A stretch of DNA of 64,000 nucleotides from CAVXNP01 sp963763305. Lineage in GTDB: Bacteria; Pseudomonadota; Gammaproteobacteria; Xanthomonadales; Rhodanobacteraceae. A program made the position numbers and the translations under genes. The notes beneath the pieces are model-generated. The model made no database searches. It was not told the DNA's origin and saw only the letters and a list, made by a program, of their open reading frames with translations. Location: the NCBI GenBank assembly GCA_963763305.1, contig CAVXNP010000001.1:3038001-3102000 (forward strand), in the 5' to 3' direction. Numbering within the stretch: position 1 is the stretch's first letter; each line of letters begins with the position of its first letter. Below, one piece after another: positions 33,409 to 42,590 of the stretch.

Positions 33409-34509
33409 ATGCAGGATCCCCAGGAGCGCTACCTCCACAGTGCCGTTTCCGTCATGCTGCTGCTGGCGATGCTGGCCGCCGGCGTGGCCACGCTCATCCA
33501 CTGGCTCGGTCGTCCCCATCAGATGCTGGACCTGATCGTCCCGCCGACCATGTTCGCCCTGTTCGCCGGCCTGCTGGTTGCCTTGCGGTGGCGACCGCGG
33601 TGGATGGCGATCATCGCCCGTACGGCGCTGCTGGCTTCGGGTCTGGCACTGGCAGCTCCGAGCTGGCTCTACACGTTGCAGGCTGCCTGGACGCCGGGGC
33701 TGCACCTGATCGACATATTTCCGCCGGTAGCGTCGCTGTCGCTGGTGCTGATGGTGATGGTGGTGGTTTTTCTGCCGAGCCGGCAGGCGCTTCGCGTGGC
33801 GCTGCCGGGCTGGTGCCTGATTGCACTGCCCGTGCTGGCCTATCTGTTGACCCACCCGGGGGAACTGGACACGCCCAGGGGCAAGGATCTGCTGATGAGC
33901 TACGGCCCGGTGATGCTCATGCTGGTGGTGCTGCTGCCGGTGCAGCGGGGCCTGGCCGGCAGGATCAAGCGGCTGGTTTCCGAGCGCAGCCGGATGGAAG
34001 GCCTGATCAACAAGGACCCGCTGACCCAGGTCGGCAGCCGGCGCCTGAGCGAGCAGTTGCTGCGGGATATTCTCGACATGCAGACCCCCGCCGGCGTGAT
34101 CATGTTCGACATGGACCGGTTCAAGGCGATCAACGACACCCATGGGCACCCGGTTGGCGACCGTGTGCTGAAGACGGTGGCCTTGCGTTGCCAGGAGGTG
34201 TTGCGCAAGGACGAAACACTCTCCCGCTGGGGTGGCGAGGAGTTCGTGGTGATCGTCCCGGGCGTGGGCGAGTCCGGACTGCGGCGCGTGGCAGAGCGGT
34301 TGCGCAGGGTGATCGCCGGGTCGGCGATCGAGCCGGTCCTGCAGGTGACCGGGTCGTTCGGCGTGACCGTGGTCGGTCACGGCGACGATCTGGAGAAGGT
34401 ATTGCAGAGGGTCGATCAGGCGCTCTACCAAGCCAAGCAGCGAGGTGGCAATTGCGTGGTGTCCTGGCAGGCGAGTGTCGATCCGCTGGGTGTACCCGGC
34501 ACGCGGTGA
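33409..34509 (+). CDS. Membrane-bound diguanylate cyclase
   Basis: A 366-residue protein with about six membrane helices in residues 13-180 and a GGDEF domain (195-355). The active motif is RWGGEEFV with GGEEF at 275-279. Metal and substrate residues appear in IMFDMDRFKAINDTHGHPVGD. The inhibitory I-site, normally RxxD five residues before the motif, reads RKDE, so feedback inhibition may be weak. It would make cyclic di-GMP from GTP in response to a membrane signal. The start has GAGAG close upstream; a TTG seven codons earlier is possible. A single gene. Confidence 0.92.
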   Translation: MQDPQERYLHSAVSVMLLLAMLAAGVATLIHWLGRPHQMLDLIVPPTMFALFAGLLVALRWRPRWMAIIARTALLASGLALAAPSWLYTLQAAWTPGLHLIDIFPPVASLSLVLMVMVVVFLPSRQALRVALPGWCLIALPVLAYLLTHPGELDTPRGKDLLMSYGPVMLMLVVLLPVQRGLAGRIKRLVSERSRMEGLINKDPLTQVGSRRLSEQLLRDILDMQTPAGVIMFDMDRFKAINDTHGHPVGDRVLKTVALRCQEVLRKDETLSRWGGEEFVVIVPGVGESGLRRVAERLRRVIAGSAIEPVLQVTGSFGVTVVGHGDDLEKVLQRVDQALYQAKQRGGNCVVSWQASVDPLGVPGTR

Positions 34510-34644
34510 CATCCGCCCGGGGCCAGTGACCGGCGGCCACGGCCGGCGCGTTATCCGGAGCGGACGCTCCCACGCCGCGGTGTCCGCCTGCCCGCCGCGG
34601 GTAGCCCGCTCGCCGTCGTACCACGCCCGTTGCAGGCTCATGCG

Positions 34645-35944
34645 TTATCGGGCGGCATCCGGACGTACGGGCAGTGGACGGGTCTCGGCCATGGTTGCCA
34701 GCACCGGCAGCACAGCCAACGCCACCAGGGCGATCATCGCTCCGGGTACGGCGGTCCAACCGGTCAGCTGGATCAGCAGTTCGGCAAGGAAAGGCGTCAG
34801 GCCGCCAAAGATAGCCGTGGCCATGGTCACGCCCAGCGCCAGTCCGCTGAGCCGGCCTTCGCCGGGAAACTGCTCGGCGGTTGCCGAGGCACCGACCGCG
34901 CTTACGCCGCCGGCCAGGCAGGCGAGTACGATCGCGCCGGCAGCGATCCGCCAGGTCGGCGCCGCTGGCCATCAGGCTGAACATGGTCCACGGAAGCAGC
35001 ATGCCCGCGATGGCCAGCCCGATCAGCACCGGCCTGCGCCCGATCCGGTCCGACAATGCACCGGTCAATGGCGTCACCAGGATCACCGCCACCGCTGCGA
35101 GCGTGGACAGCCACAGCGAATGGCTTTCGGCCAGATGGCCCGAAGAGCTCAGGAACGCCGGCACGTAGGTGATCCCGACGTAGTAGGTGATCGAGCCCAG
35201 CGCCGAGATGGCGAAGGTGCGCAGCAGCGCGGCACGGTGGTGGACGAGGGTGTGGCGCAGCGGCGAGTCCGGTACGGTGCTTTGCCGTACCTGTCGCAGG
35301 AAGTCGGGCGATTCGTCCATGGTCGAGCGGGCAAACCAGACGCCGCCTGCCAGCGCGGCTCCGGCGAGGAACGGGATGCGCCAGCCCCACGCATCCAGGT
35401 GGGCGGTGCTCAGCGCAGCCACCGTCAGCGCGGACAGAGCCACCGCCAGCAGCGCGCCGACTTCGCTGGCGGCGGAGGCCAGCGAGGTGATCAAACCACG
35501 TCGTTCCGCGCGGGCGCCTTCAAGCAGGTAGGCCACCACACCGGTGTATTCGCCGCCGACCGAGAACGCCATGAAGCAGCGCAACAGCAGGAGCAGGGCG
35601 CCCGCCGCCGGGCCGATCGTGGCATAGTCGGGCAGCATCGCCGTGGCCAGCATCGCCAGCGTCATCAGCATCATCGAAAGCAGCAGCGTGTGCCGCCGCC
35701 CGATACGGTCGCCGATATGGCCGAACACCACCGCGCCCAGCGGTCGCATCGCATAGGAAACGGCAAAGCCGCCCAGTGTGATCAGCAACGAGGTCTTGCC
35801 GCCACCGAAGAACACCCGCGACAGCACGGTGGCGAAATACAGGTAGAGCGTGAAGTCGTACCATTCGACCACCGTCGACAGTGCCGCGATCACCATTGAG
35901 CCCCGCGAGACCCGGTGGCCGCCGTGTTTTTCGGTCGATCTCAT
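34645..35944 (-). pseudogene. MFS (MHS-type) transporter with a frameshift
   Basis: The first 330 codons read as a typical metabolite:H+ symporter of the MHS group: VVEWYDFTLYLYFATVLSRV, GHIGDRIGRRHTLLLSMMLM, GGEYTGVVAYLLEGA and LTGALSDRIGRRPVLIGL. Near 34950-34970, after SLMASGAD, the frame is lost. Dropping one base there restores WRIAAGAIVLACLAGG and then VTMATAIFGGLTPFLAELLI to the stop at 34645, giving a normal 432-residue protein. So the gene is complete except for one extra base. It may be a true recent pseudogene or an assembly error. The start has GGGAG 4-5 bases upstream. The substrate (organic acid, betaine or proline class) is unknown. Confidence 0.85.
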
Positions 35945-36178
35945 GCGGCTCCCGTCCGATGCGTGTACCGCCCGATCGTAACCCGCGGGCTGCCGGACGC
36001 GCAGGCAGGCTGCGGCCGGGACGACGATCCCTGGCTTGGCGTCTGTTGTTCTTCCGCGCTCGCGCCGAAAGGCCCGGCCTCATGCATCGCCGTCGCTCAG
36101 GCCTGGCCGGTTGGCGCCGCGCGGCCAAGGCATTCGCGCCACCCGCTGCGATGAGCGGGCCGGAAACGCCTGCCGCGC

Positions 36179-36670
36179 TCAGGCGCCGTCATGGCGGAGC
36201 GCGTAAGTGGCAGCGCCGTCTTCGCGGCGTTGCTCCAGCGCCCCGGCCACCTGCTCCAGCAGGGTGCGCAGGCGCTTGACGCCGTTGCTTCCGAGGACAT
36301 CGGCCAGCCCTTGCTCGAACTCCTGGCTCAGCGCGATCAGCGTCTCCATCGCAGCGGTGCCGCGTGCGGTCAGGCGCACCAGCTTGGCGCGTCCGTCCGC
36401 AGGATCGGGAACCAGCCGGACGTAACCGCTATCGCGCAGGCTCTCGACCAGATAGGCCATGCTCTGCTTGGTCATGCCCGCCCGCTCGGCCAGCGTGGTC
36501 AGCCGCGTGCCACCGGCCTCCAGGTGGCGGAACACCGCGCTGTGGGCGGCGCGCAGATCGACGAAGCCGCGTTCGGGCAGGGCCTGGTAGATGGCAGCCT
36601 GCATCTCCTGGTACGGGAGCCGCAGGAGGCTGCCGAGCGTACGCTGGCGGTCGGGGAAGGTATCGGACAT
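36179..36670 (-). CDS. MarR family transcriptional regulator
   Basis: A 163-residue dimeric winged-helix regulator. The DNA-binding core is LTTLAERAGMTKQSMAYLVE (helix-turn-helix, about 57-76) with the wing YVRLVPDPADGRAKLVRLT (83-101); flanking helices form the dimer. The sequence before the ATG (ACCTCC) offers no ribosome-binding site, so the mRNA may be nearly leaderless. It is divergent from the NTF2-like gene across a 70-bp spacer with two inverted repeats, so it very likely represses itself and that gene in the usual MarR manner. The inducing ligand is unknown. Confidence 0.93.
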   Translation of the reverse strand: MSDTFPDRQRTLGSLLRLPYQEMQAAIYQALPERGFVDLRAAHSAVFRHLEAGGTRLTTLAERAGMTKQSMAYLVESLRDSGYVRLVPDPADGRAKLVRLTARGTAAMETLIALSQEFEQGLADVLGSNGVKRLRTLLEQVAGALEQRREDGAATYALRHDGA

Positions 36671-36679
36671 GGAGGTATC

Positions 36680-36728
36680 TTGACATATGGTCAGAATAAC
36701 TGTCGAATATAGTCAGATGCACTGACTA
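36680..36728. promoter_or_regulatory. Promoter and two probable MarR operators
   Basis: TTGACA (36680-36685), 17 bp, then TCGAAT (36703-36708) forms a promoter for the rightward NTF2-like gene. Operator one, TGACATATGGTCA (36681-36693), overlaps the -35. Operator two, TAGTCAG-ATGCA-CTGACTA (36710-36728), has perfect 7-bp arms just after the -10. Both sit where a bound MarR dimer would block transcription in both directions. Confidence 0.65.
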
Positions 36729-36740
36729 GATGGAGGTTCC

Positions 36741-37175
36741 ATGAACAGCATTGCCCCGCTTCACGCCGCCGGCCACGACACGCTGGCGCACAACCTGTCG
36801 GTGGTCGATCGCCATATGCGCAACGAGGCGATCGACCCCGACAGCGTCATGTCGCTGTATACCGACGATGCCGTGCTGGAGATTCCGGCGCGCGGCCTGC
36901 GTTTCGATACGCTGGCGGCGATCCGCGAAAACTACGTGCGCATGTTCGCGTCCATGGCGGAGGTGGACATCCGCCCGATGGACCGTTTCGCCACCGAAGA
37001 TCGCGTGGTGGACGAGTGCACGGTGACGCTTCGCATCACCGGTGACGGTGTCACCGGGGCGCCGATACCGGTCGGCGCACGAGCCGAACTGCGGCTTCTG
37101 CATGTGTTTCACATGCGCGACGGACGCATCGCCCGCGAGGAAGTGTTCGAGGCCTGGCGTCGCCTGGACGGCTGA
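36741..37175 (+). CDS. NTF2/SnoaL-like protein, divergent from MarR
   Basis: A 144-residue single-domain protein of the NTF2-like fold: an N-terminal helix (HNLSVVDRHMRNEAID), SLYTDDAVLEIPARG (typical for SnoaL-like proteins), LAAIRENYVRMFASM, and strands EVDIRPMDRFATED, CTVTLRITGDGVTG and ELRLLHVFHMRDGRI. GGAGG lies 5 bases before the ATG. Such proteins act as small isomerases, cyclases or binding proteins, or have no known reaction. Divergence from MarR and the two operators in between suggest that it is the main target of that regulator and is induced by a small, probably aromatic, compound. Confidence 0.9.
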   Translation: MNSIAPLHAAGHDTLAHNLSVVDRHMRNEAIDPDSVMSLYTDDAVLEIPARGLRFDTLAAIRENYVRMFASMAEVDIRPMDRFATEDRVVDECTVTLRITGDGVTGAPIPVGARAELRLLHVFHMRDGRIAREEVFEAWRRLDG

Positions 37176-37190
37176 GCGATCGGGCCTGCG

Positions 37191-37750
37191 TCACCGGGGG
37201 CGGTCGCCTGCATGGCGTGGCCGGTCGGTCATGACGGTGCCGGCGGCAGTGACCTCACGCACCTGGCGCGACGCCAGCGCCTGCCGGTCCGGCAGGCCGA
37301 TGCCCTTGCCGTCGCCGCAAACGTAATGGGTCACGTGCGGCACCGGATCGGCGAACAGGCTGCCGAGCCGATCGGCGATGGCCGCCCGGAAGTGGAGCAT
37401 GGCCGGCAGCTCCAGATGCTCGATCAGCGACCAGCGCGGAACCTCCTCGCCGGCGGGTTGGTGCAACAGCACGTAGCGGCCGGTGCGCCGCAGCTGCCAG
37501 GACCAGTTGTCGTAGAGCGCCCGCAATTCCCTGCTCGGACAAGGCATCGCACGCCACCTGCGCCTGGATGCGGTCGAGCACGGTCACATGCAACTCGCGC
37601 TTGCGCGCAAGCAGGTGTCCGTCCACCCGGCACGACGCGCCCCAGGGCGCGTCCATGTCCCGAACATCCAGTGGCAGCAGCAACGCTCCTGCTGGGCGAA
37701 AAGCCCGGCCAGGGGATGGGGCCGGGCGCGCGCACTGGATGTTCCATGGT
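37191..37750 (-). pseudogene. Frameshifted gene of unknown function
   Basis: Two frames must be joined to read a sensible protein. The 5' part gives LLLPLDVRDMDAPWGA, RVDGHLLARKRELHVTVLDR and ALSEQ. At a GGG run near 37528 removing one G continues into ELRALYDNWSWQLRRTGRY, LLHQPAGEE, SLIEHLELPAMLHFRAAIAD and PVPHVTHYVCGDGKGIGLPD to the stop. The paired HVT motifs about 100 residues apart (ELHVTVL and VPHVTHY) recall 2H-phosphoesterase / 2'-5' RNA-ligase-like proteins. The 5' limit is uncertain. It lies just after the sorbosone-dehydrogenase-like gene on the same strand. True pseudogene or sequence error cannot be decided here. Confidence 0.6.
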
Positions 37751-37808
37751 CGGCTACCTGTTCGATGCCCGCGGCGGTCTGCAGCTGGATGTCGCAGTGT
37801 CGTTGGCC

Positions 37809-39125
37809 TCAGGGCGCGTTGGAAGTGACCCGCCACACCGTGTTGCCGACATCGTCGGCGATCAGCAGGGCGCCCTGGTTGTCCAGGGCCAGCCCGACCG
37901 GCGCACCGAACAGGCGCGACTCGTCCTCGGAGTGGAAGCCGGTGACGATCGGTTGGGGCACACCCACCGGCTTGCCCCGCACGAACGGAACGAACACCAC
38001 GCGGTAGCCGCTCAGCGGCGAACGGTCCCAGCTACCATGCTCACTGATGAAGGCACCGTGCCGGTACTTCTCCGGCAGCGCATTGTCGTCGGACATCAAC
38101 AGGCCGAGTGGGGCGACGTGCGAGCCGATCGCGTAGTCCGGCTTGATCGCCTTGGCCACCAGGTCCGGTCGCTGCGGACGGACGCGGGTGTCCACATGCT
38201 GGCCCCAGTAGCTGTACGGCCATCCATAGAAGGCACCCTCGCGGACCGAGGTCAGGTAGTCCGGTGCAAGGTCGGGGCCGATCTCGTCGCGTTCGTTGAC
38301 CACGGTCCAGAGCCGGCCCTGCGGCCCCCATTGCAGCCCGGTCGGGTTGCGCAGGCCCGAGGCGTATATGCGGCTGGCACCGGTGGCTACGTCCACCTGC
38401 AGGATGTCGGCGCGGCGGTATTCCACGGCCAGGCCGTTTTCGGTGATGTTGCTGTTGGAGCCGACTCCGACGTAGAGCTTGCTTCCGTCCGGACTTGCCA
38501 GCAGTGCCTTGGTCCAGTGGTGGTTGATGGTGCCTGGAAGGTCGGCGACATCCTCGCCGGGCGCGGTAATGCGCGTTTCTCCGGGTACGTAGGGAAAGCG
38601 CACGATGCCGTCGGTATTGGCCACGTACAGGTCGTTGCCGATCAATTGCACACCGAACGGCGAGTTGAGGTTTTCCAGGAAGACGTGCTTCTGCCACGGG
38701 CCGCCGCCGGCGGTACGGCGCAGCAGGGTGATCCGGTTGCCGCCTTTGCCACCCTTGCCCGAGAGCCCCTTGATCTTGCCTGCCACCAGCTGCTTGGGCG
38801 TGGTCACCGGCTCGCTGCCCGGACCGTTGGCCTCCACCACCAGCACGTCGCCGTTGGGCAGGGTATAGACCTGGCGCGGGTGCATCAGGCCCGTGGCGAT
38901 CATCCGGATCTTCAGGTCCGAGGCCACCTTGGGTGTCTGGCCCTGGGCCCAGCCGGCCTCGTGCGGGACCTTCATCGGCGGTATCAGGTAGTTCTTCGAT
39001 GGCGGCAGCGGCGGTGTGTCGGTGCCGGACTGCTGCGCGGGCGCATAGTCCGCCTTTTCGGCGCATCCACCCAGCGCAACGCTGCATGCCAGCGCCAGCG
39101 CGCTGCAGAAAACGGTCTTATTCAT
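37809..39125 (-). CDS. L-sorbosone dehydrogenase-like lipoprotein (PQQ-type beta propeller)
   Basis: A 438-residue periplasmic lipoprotein: signal MNKTVFCSALALACSVALGG with the lipobox cysteine at 21. The mature part is a six-bladed propeller of the sorbosone dehydrogenase / soluble glucose dehydrogenase group: MHPRQVYTLPNGDVLVVEAN, LNSPFGVQLIGNDLYVANTD, LLASPDGSKLYVGVGSNSN, SGLRNPTGLQWGPQGRLWT and GAFISEHGSWDRSPLSGY, with a closing LLIADDVGNTVWRV. These enzymes use PQQ to oxidise sugars or aldehydes; PQQ-binding residues cannot be proven by eye. GGGGAA precedes the ATG, which lies 8 bp inside the upstream DUF2231 gene, so the two form an operon. Confidence 0.92.
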   Translation of the reverse strand: MNKTVFCSALALACSVALGGCAEKADYAPAQQSGTDTPPLPPSKNYLIPPMKVPHEAGWAQGQTPKVASDLKIRMIATGLMHPRQVYTLPNGDVLVVEANGPGSEPVTTPKQLVAGKIKGLSGKGGKGGNRITLLRRTAGGGPWQKHVFLENLNSPFGVQLIGNDLYVANTDGIVRFPYVPGETRITAPGEDVADLPGTINHHWTKALLASPDGSKLYVGVGSNSNITENGLAVEYRRADILQVDVATGASRIYASGLRNPTGLQWGPQGRLWTVVNERDEIGPDLAPDYLTSVREGAFYGWPYSYWGQHVDTRVRPQRPDLVAKAIKPDYAIGSHVAPLGLLMSDDNALPEKYRHGAFISEHGSWDRSPLSGYRVVFVPFVRGKPVGVPQPIVTGFHSEDESRLFGAPVGLALDNQGALLIADDVGNTVWRVTSNAP

Positions 39126-39561
39126 GGACGAAATTCCCCGGCACGGCGTGCTGTGTGGCCATGACGACGCGGCCGATGGACAGGAGGGCCACGGTGCAGG
39201 CCGAGAGCCAGACGCCGGCCGGAACCACCGCGTAGGCGTCGCGGCTGTGCACGAAGGCATTGAAGATCGCCGCCACGATGGCCACCAGGTTGAACCAGAA
39301 GTCCAGCCGGTCCGCGCGCACGACCGTGCGCCGGTCGGTGATCCACACCTGCACCAGGTTGATCAGGCGAGGCACGATCGCGAACAGCAGGCCGAACACG
39401 ATCAGCCAGGAGGCGCCCTTGTCCCACAGGATCACCGCCGTCTGCATGTAGAGGATGTCGAAGATCAGGGCGGCAACGAAGCAGCCGAACGGAATCGGGT
39501 TGAGCAGGCCATAGATGGCATTGGCCACCACGGAGCGGTGCGGTACGGCAGGAGAACTCAT
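39118..39561 (-). CDS. DUF2231 family membrane protein
   Basis: A 147-residue inner-membrane protein with four hydrophobic helices (about 18-40, 45-68, 88-108 and 115-135), matching the DUF2231 form: NPIPFGCFVAALIFDILYMQ, then WLIVFGLLFAIVPRLINLVQ and LDFWFNLVAIVAAIFNAF. Its end overlaps the start of the sorbosone-dehydrogenase-like gene by 8 bp. This pairing recurs in proteobacteria, and the membrane protein may pass electrons or anchor the periplasmic enzyme; that is inference. The ribosome-binding site (GAGAC) is weak. Confidence 0.9.
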   Translation of the reverse strand: MSSPAVPHRSVVANAIYGLLNPIPFGCFVAALIFDILYMQTAVILWDKGASWLIVFGLLFAIVPRLINLVQVWITDRRTVVRADRLDFWFNLVAIVAAIFNAFVHSRDAYAVVPAGVWLSACTVALLSIGRVVMATQHAVPGNFVHE

Positions 39562-39977
39562 AGGCTGCGGTCTCGGGAGAGGGCGGCAAACCGTAGCCTC
39601 CAGGTGAAGTGGATGCGCATGCGGCTTCCCATGGGCGGATGGAGGGCCGCACGTTAACCGGCCGGTTGTCCATGCGATGTGCCCATGGCGGTCGTTGGAT
39701 TCAGCCTCGGGCGTGCGGCGCCCTGGCGGAAGGAGGGCTTCGTGGTCGCTGCCCGTCTTGCACCCGGTCGCCGTGTTGCCGGCGGGAACGGCCAGCGCCA
39801 GGCAGAGGCTCCGGCGCGAAGAAGGGGCGCCGCGCGATGGCGATGGACCGCGTGGGTCGAAGCCAACGGCGGGATCGGGCGTGTCCGCCGCGGCCCAACT
39901 TCCGGCACTGGGCCAGAGCGACTGCCGCGCTAAGCTTGCCGGCGTGCGTGCCCGCGTGTGCCGGAAAAGGAATGATC
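39562..39977. other. Divergent intergenic region
   Basis: Contains the promoters of the DUF2231 operon and of the TraB/ChaN-like gene, but neither is recognisable. The open frames crossing it do not look coding. Confidence 0.55.
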
Positions 39978-40691
39978 ATGATCAAGCGTCTGCTGTGGGT
40001 CCTCCTCATGTCTGCGCCGGCGTGGGCCAGCGCGCGGCCCGCTCCGGCGCAGGTGGTGGTGCTGGCCACCTTGCACCGGATGCACGAGACCGTGCCGGCC
40101 TATTCGTACGCCCGCCTGGGCCAGCTGATCGAACAGCTCAAGCCCGACGTGCTGTGCGTGGAAGTGCAGCCCGGGGACCTGGTCGCGCGGCCGGAGGAGT
40201 CGACCAAGCGCGAGTATCCGAAAGTGATCTACCCGCTGATCGACCGGCACCATTACCGGGTCTACGCGATGGAGCCGGCCGAACCGGTCTACAGCGACAT
40301 CATCAAGCCGTACGCGGCCGGCGGCCAGGCTTTCCAGGGCGCCGAACCGTCAAGCGCGGAAGCCTTCGGCCATTACAGCGAGGGTCTGTATGCCGGGTTG
40401 GTGGCGTACTGGACAACGCCCGCGCGTATCAACGATGCCATCACCGATGCGCAGTTCCAGGCCAAGCACGCGTTGCAGCAGGCGCTCATCGGTCCGGCCG
40501 AGCACACCGGGTGGCAGCGCTGGAACCACCAGTTCCTGGCGACGGTTGTCCGCGCGGCACGGGAAAACCCGGGCAAGCGCATCGTGGTCACGGTGGGTGT
40601 CGAGCACGGCTACTGGTTGCGCGCGCACCTGGCCGAGGTGCCGGGGGTCAAGCTGCTCGACACCGCGGCCTTGCTGGCCGTCAACCACTGA
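39978..40691 (+). CDS. Secreted TraB/ChaN-like protein
   Basis: A 237-residue exported protein. Signal peptide MIKRLLWVLLMSAPAWASA is followed by VVVLATLHRMHETVPAYSYA, LGQLIEQLKPDVLCVEVQPG and, near the end, RIVVTVGVEHGYWLRAHLAE. The spacing of an N-terminal H (ATLH) and E (CVEVQ) and a C-terminal G-x-E-H-x-x-W matches the EreA/ChaN/TraB (TIKI-like) superfamily, whose members are metal-dependent hydrolases or heme-binding proteins. A central helical region (YSEGLYAGLVAYWTT) covers the site. AAGGA is 7 bases upstream of the second of two close ATGs, which decides the start. Substrate unknown. Confidence 0.8.
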   Translation: MIKRLLWVLLMSAPAWASARPAPAQVVVLATLHRMHETVPAYSYARLGQLIEQLKPDVLCVEVQPGDLVARPEESTKREYPKVIYPLIDRHHYRVYAMEPAEPVYSDIIKPYAAGGQAFQGAEPSSAEAFGHYSEGLYAGLVAYWTTPARINDAITDAQFQAKHALQQALIGPAEHTGWQRWNHQFLATVVRAARENPGKRIVVTVGVEHGYWLRAHLAEVPGVKLLDTAALLAVNH

Positions 40692-40697
40692 GGCCAG

Positions 40698-40722
40698 GGC
40701 AGGGGCAAGCGTATTCCCTGCC
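40698..40722. terminator. Hairpin between convergent genes
   Basis: GGCAGGG and CCCTGCC form a 7-bp stem with an 11-base loop, 7 bases past the TraB/ChaN-like stop codon. It lacks a T-run, so the terminator call is tentative. Confidence 0.4.
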
Positions 40723-40817
40723 GCTGTCCGGGGCGAATGGCGGGCAAGGCAGGGGACGTGCTTCGGGCACTCCGAGCTGCTCGCGATTGCGTCGGTTGCG
40801 CTGCCCCGGCGGCGAGC

Positions 40818-42590
40818 TCATTCGGCATCGTCGTCGCGCCGGCGACGGCGCTCGCGATACAACTGCTGGTCGGCCTCGGCCAGTGCGCCATCCAGCGGGA
40901 CGCCGTCCCCGAACACGGCTGCACCCATGGTGAAACCGATCGGCGCATGGGCGCGGTCGCCGCCGATGCGTTCGACGATCTTTCCAGTGACGCCGGCGTC
41001 GGCCTCGTGCAGCAGTAACAGGAACTCGTCGCCACCGAGTCGCACCACTGCGTCCTGCGGACGGGTGTGCCGATTGAGGAAATGCGCCATCTCCACCAGC
41101 ACCTGGTCTCCCCGCGCATGGCCGTGGCTATCGTTGACCTGCTTGAAGTGGTCCAGGTCGATCACCACGCAGCCCCATGATGTGTCGTCCGCGCGCGCTT
41201 CCAGCTCGGCCAGGAAGCGACGGTTGAAGCAGCCGGTCAGCGGGTCGCGCGTGGACAACTTGAGCAGCTCCTGCTCCTGCCGGTACCGCTCGGTGATGTC
41301 TTGGGCATGCACCAGCACATAGGGCTCGTCCTCATCGTCGTCGAGCACGTTGTGGTATTGCCAGGTGCGCAGCGTGCCGTCCTTTGCGCGCAACTGCAGG
41401 GCGCCGCTGTCGCGATCGTTGCGCATCATCCGCAGCAGGTAGGCAGCGAATGCAGCATTGCGTCCGGGCAGCAGCAGATCGGTCAGCGGGCGGCCCAGCA
41501 GCTCGCCCACGGAGTACCCCAGCGAATCGGCCGCCGCCTGGTTGACCGAGAGCAGCACGCCTTCGTGGTCGTGCGTGCAGATCGGCCCCAGGCTGTACTG
41601 GAACAGCTTGCGGAAGCGCCGTTCGCTCCTTTCCAGTGCCAGCACCGCGCGCTTTCGCAAGGTGATGTCCTGTATCGCACCCGCCAGGATGCACGGTTGG
41701 CCCGCGGCGTCGCGCTCGACCAGGCCCACCACGCGCACCCAGATCTCGCGGCCGGTTGCGGTGACCAGGGTGACGTCCAGGTCCCACTCCGTGCCGTCGC
41801 GGATCGCCCGCTCGACCGCTTCGCTCACCCGTTCCCGGCTCCCCGCCGGGTAGTAGGACAGCGCCTCGGCCAGTGTGGGCTGGTAGCCGGGCGGCACTTC
41901 GTGCAATCGGCAGGTGCCGTCGGACCAGCTCAGCTGGCCGGTGGCCACTTCCAGCTCCCACCCCCCGACATCCGCCAGCCGGCCGGTGCGCTCCAGGAAC
42001 GCTTCGCGCGCCTTCCACTGTTGCTTGCGCTGCGCCATGTCTCGCAGCTGCGACTGCGACTGCTCGGTGCGGCGCGCCCAATCCAGATGCCGCCGATGCG
42101 TTTGCGAGCGCAGTTCCAGGGCGTGGGCGGCGGCGTCGGCCAGGCTCCTCAGCATCTGGCGCTGGTCGTCGTCGAGCGTGCGTGGCGTCGTGTCGATCAC
42201 GCACAGCGAGCCCACCCGGGTGCCATCGCTCAAGGTGATCGGGGCGCCGGCATAGAAGCAGATGCCCGGCTTGCCGGTGACCAGCCGATTGCTGGAAAAC
42301 CGGGAGTCGAGCCGCGCGTCGCCGATCTCGAACAGCTCGCCGCCGAGGATCGTGTGCGCGCAGAACGCCATGTCTCGCGGCGTCTCGGAGGTGCCCGCCA
42401 GACCGATGTTTGCCTTGAACCATTGACGGTCCGCATCGATCAGCGTGATCAGCGCGATCGGTACCCCGGCAATCATCGCTGCGGTGCGCGCGAGCGCATC
42501 GAAAAGGGGCTCGGCCTCGGTGTCCAGTACCGCCAGCTCGCGCAGCCGCGCCAGTCGCAATGCTTCCTCGGCGGGAGAAAGGGCACCCAT
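40818..42590 (-). CDS. GAF-PAS-PAS diguanylate cyclase
   Basis: A 590-residue soluble sensor. Residues 20-160 are a GAF domain of the type RLRELAVLDTEAEPLFDAL, TLIDADRQWFKANIGL, FCAHTILGGELFEIGD, GFYAGAPI-like CFYAGAPITLSDG and GSLCVIDTTPRTL. A coiled linker leads to a PAS/PAC (200-315, ending ILAGAIQDITLRK) and a second PAS (320-435, ending VLVHAQDITERY). The GGDEF domain (445-585) has VIDLDHFKQVNDSHGHARGD, the inhibitory I-site RPQD at 510-513 and an intact RLGGDEF (519-523), so it is an active, feedback-inhibited cyclic di-GMP synthase. It is monocistronic, divergent from the M61 peptidase. Confidence 0.95.
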   Translation of the reverse strand: MGALSPAEEALRLARLRELAVLDTEAEPLFDALARTAAMIAGVPIALITLIDADRQWFKANIGLAGTSETPRDMAFCAHTILGGELFEIGDARLDSRFSSNRLVTGKPGICFYAGAPITLSDGTRVGSLCVIDTTPRTLDDDQRQMLRSLADAAAHALELRSQTHRRHLDWARRTEQSQSQLRDMAQRKQQWKAREAFLERTGRLADVGGWELEVATGQLSWSDGTCRLHEVPPGYQPTLAEALSYYPAGSRERVSEAVERAIRDGTEWDLDVTLVTATGREIWVRVVGLVERDAAGQPCILAGAIQDITLRKRAVLALERSERRFRKLFQYSLGPICTHDHEGVLLSVNQAAADSLGYSVGELLGRPLTDLLLPGRNAAFAAYLLRMMRNDRDSGALQLRAKDGTLRTWQYHNVLDDDEDEPYVLVHAQDITERYRQEQELLKLSTRDPLTGCFNRRFLAELEARADDTSWGCVVIDLDHFKQVNDSHGHARGDQVLVEMAHFLNRHTRPQDAVVRLGGDEFLLLLHEADAGVTGKIVERIGGDRAHAPIGFTMGAAVFGDGVPLDGALAEADQQLYRERRRRRDDDAE

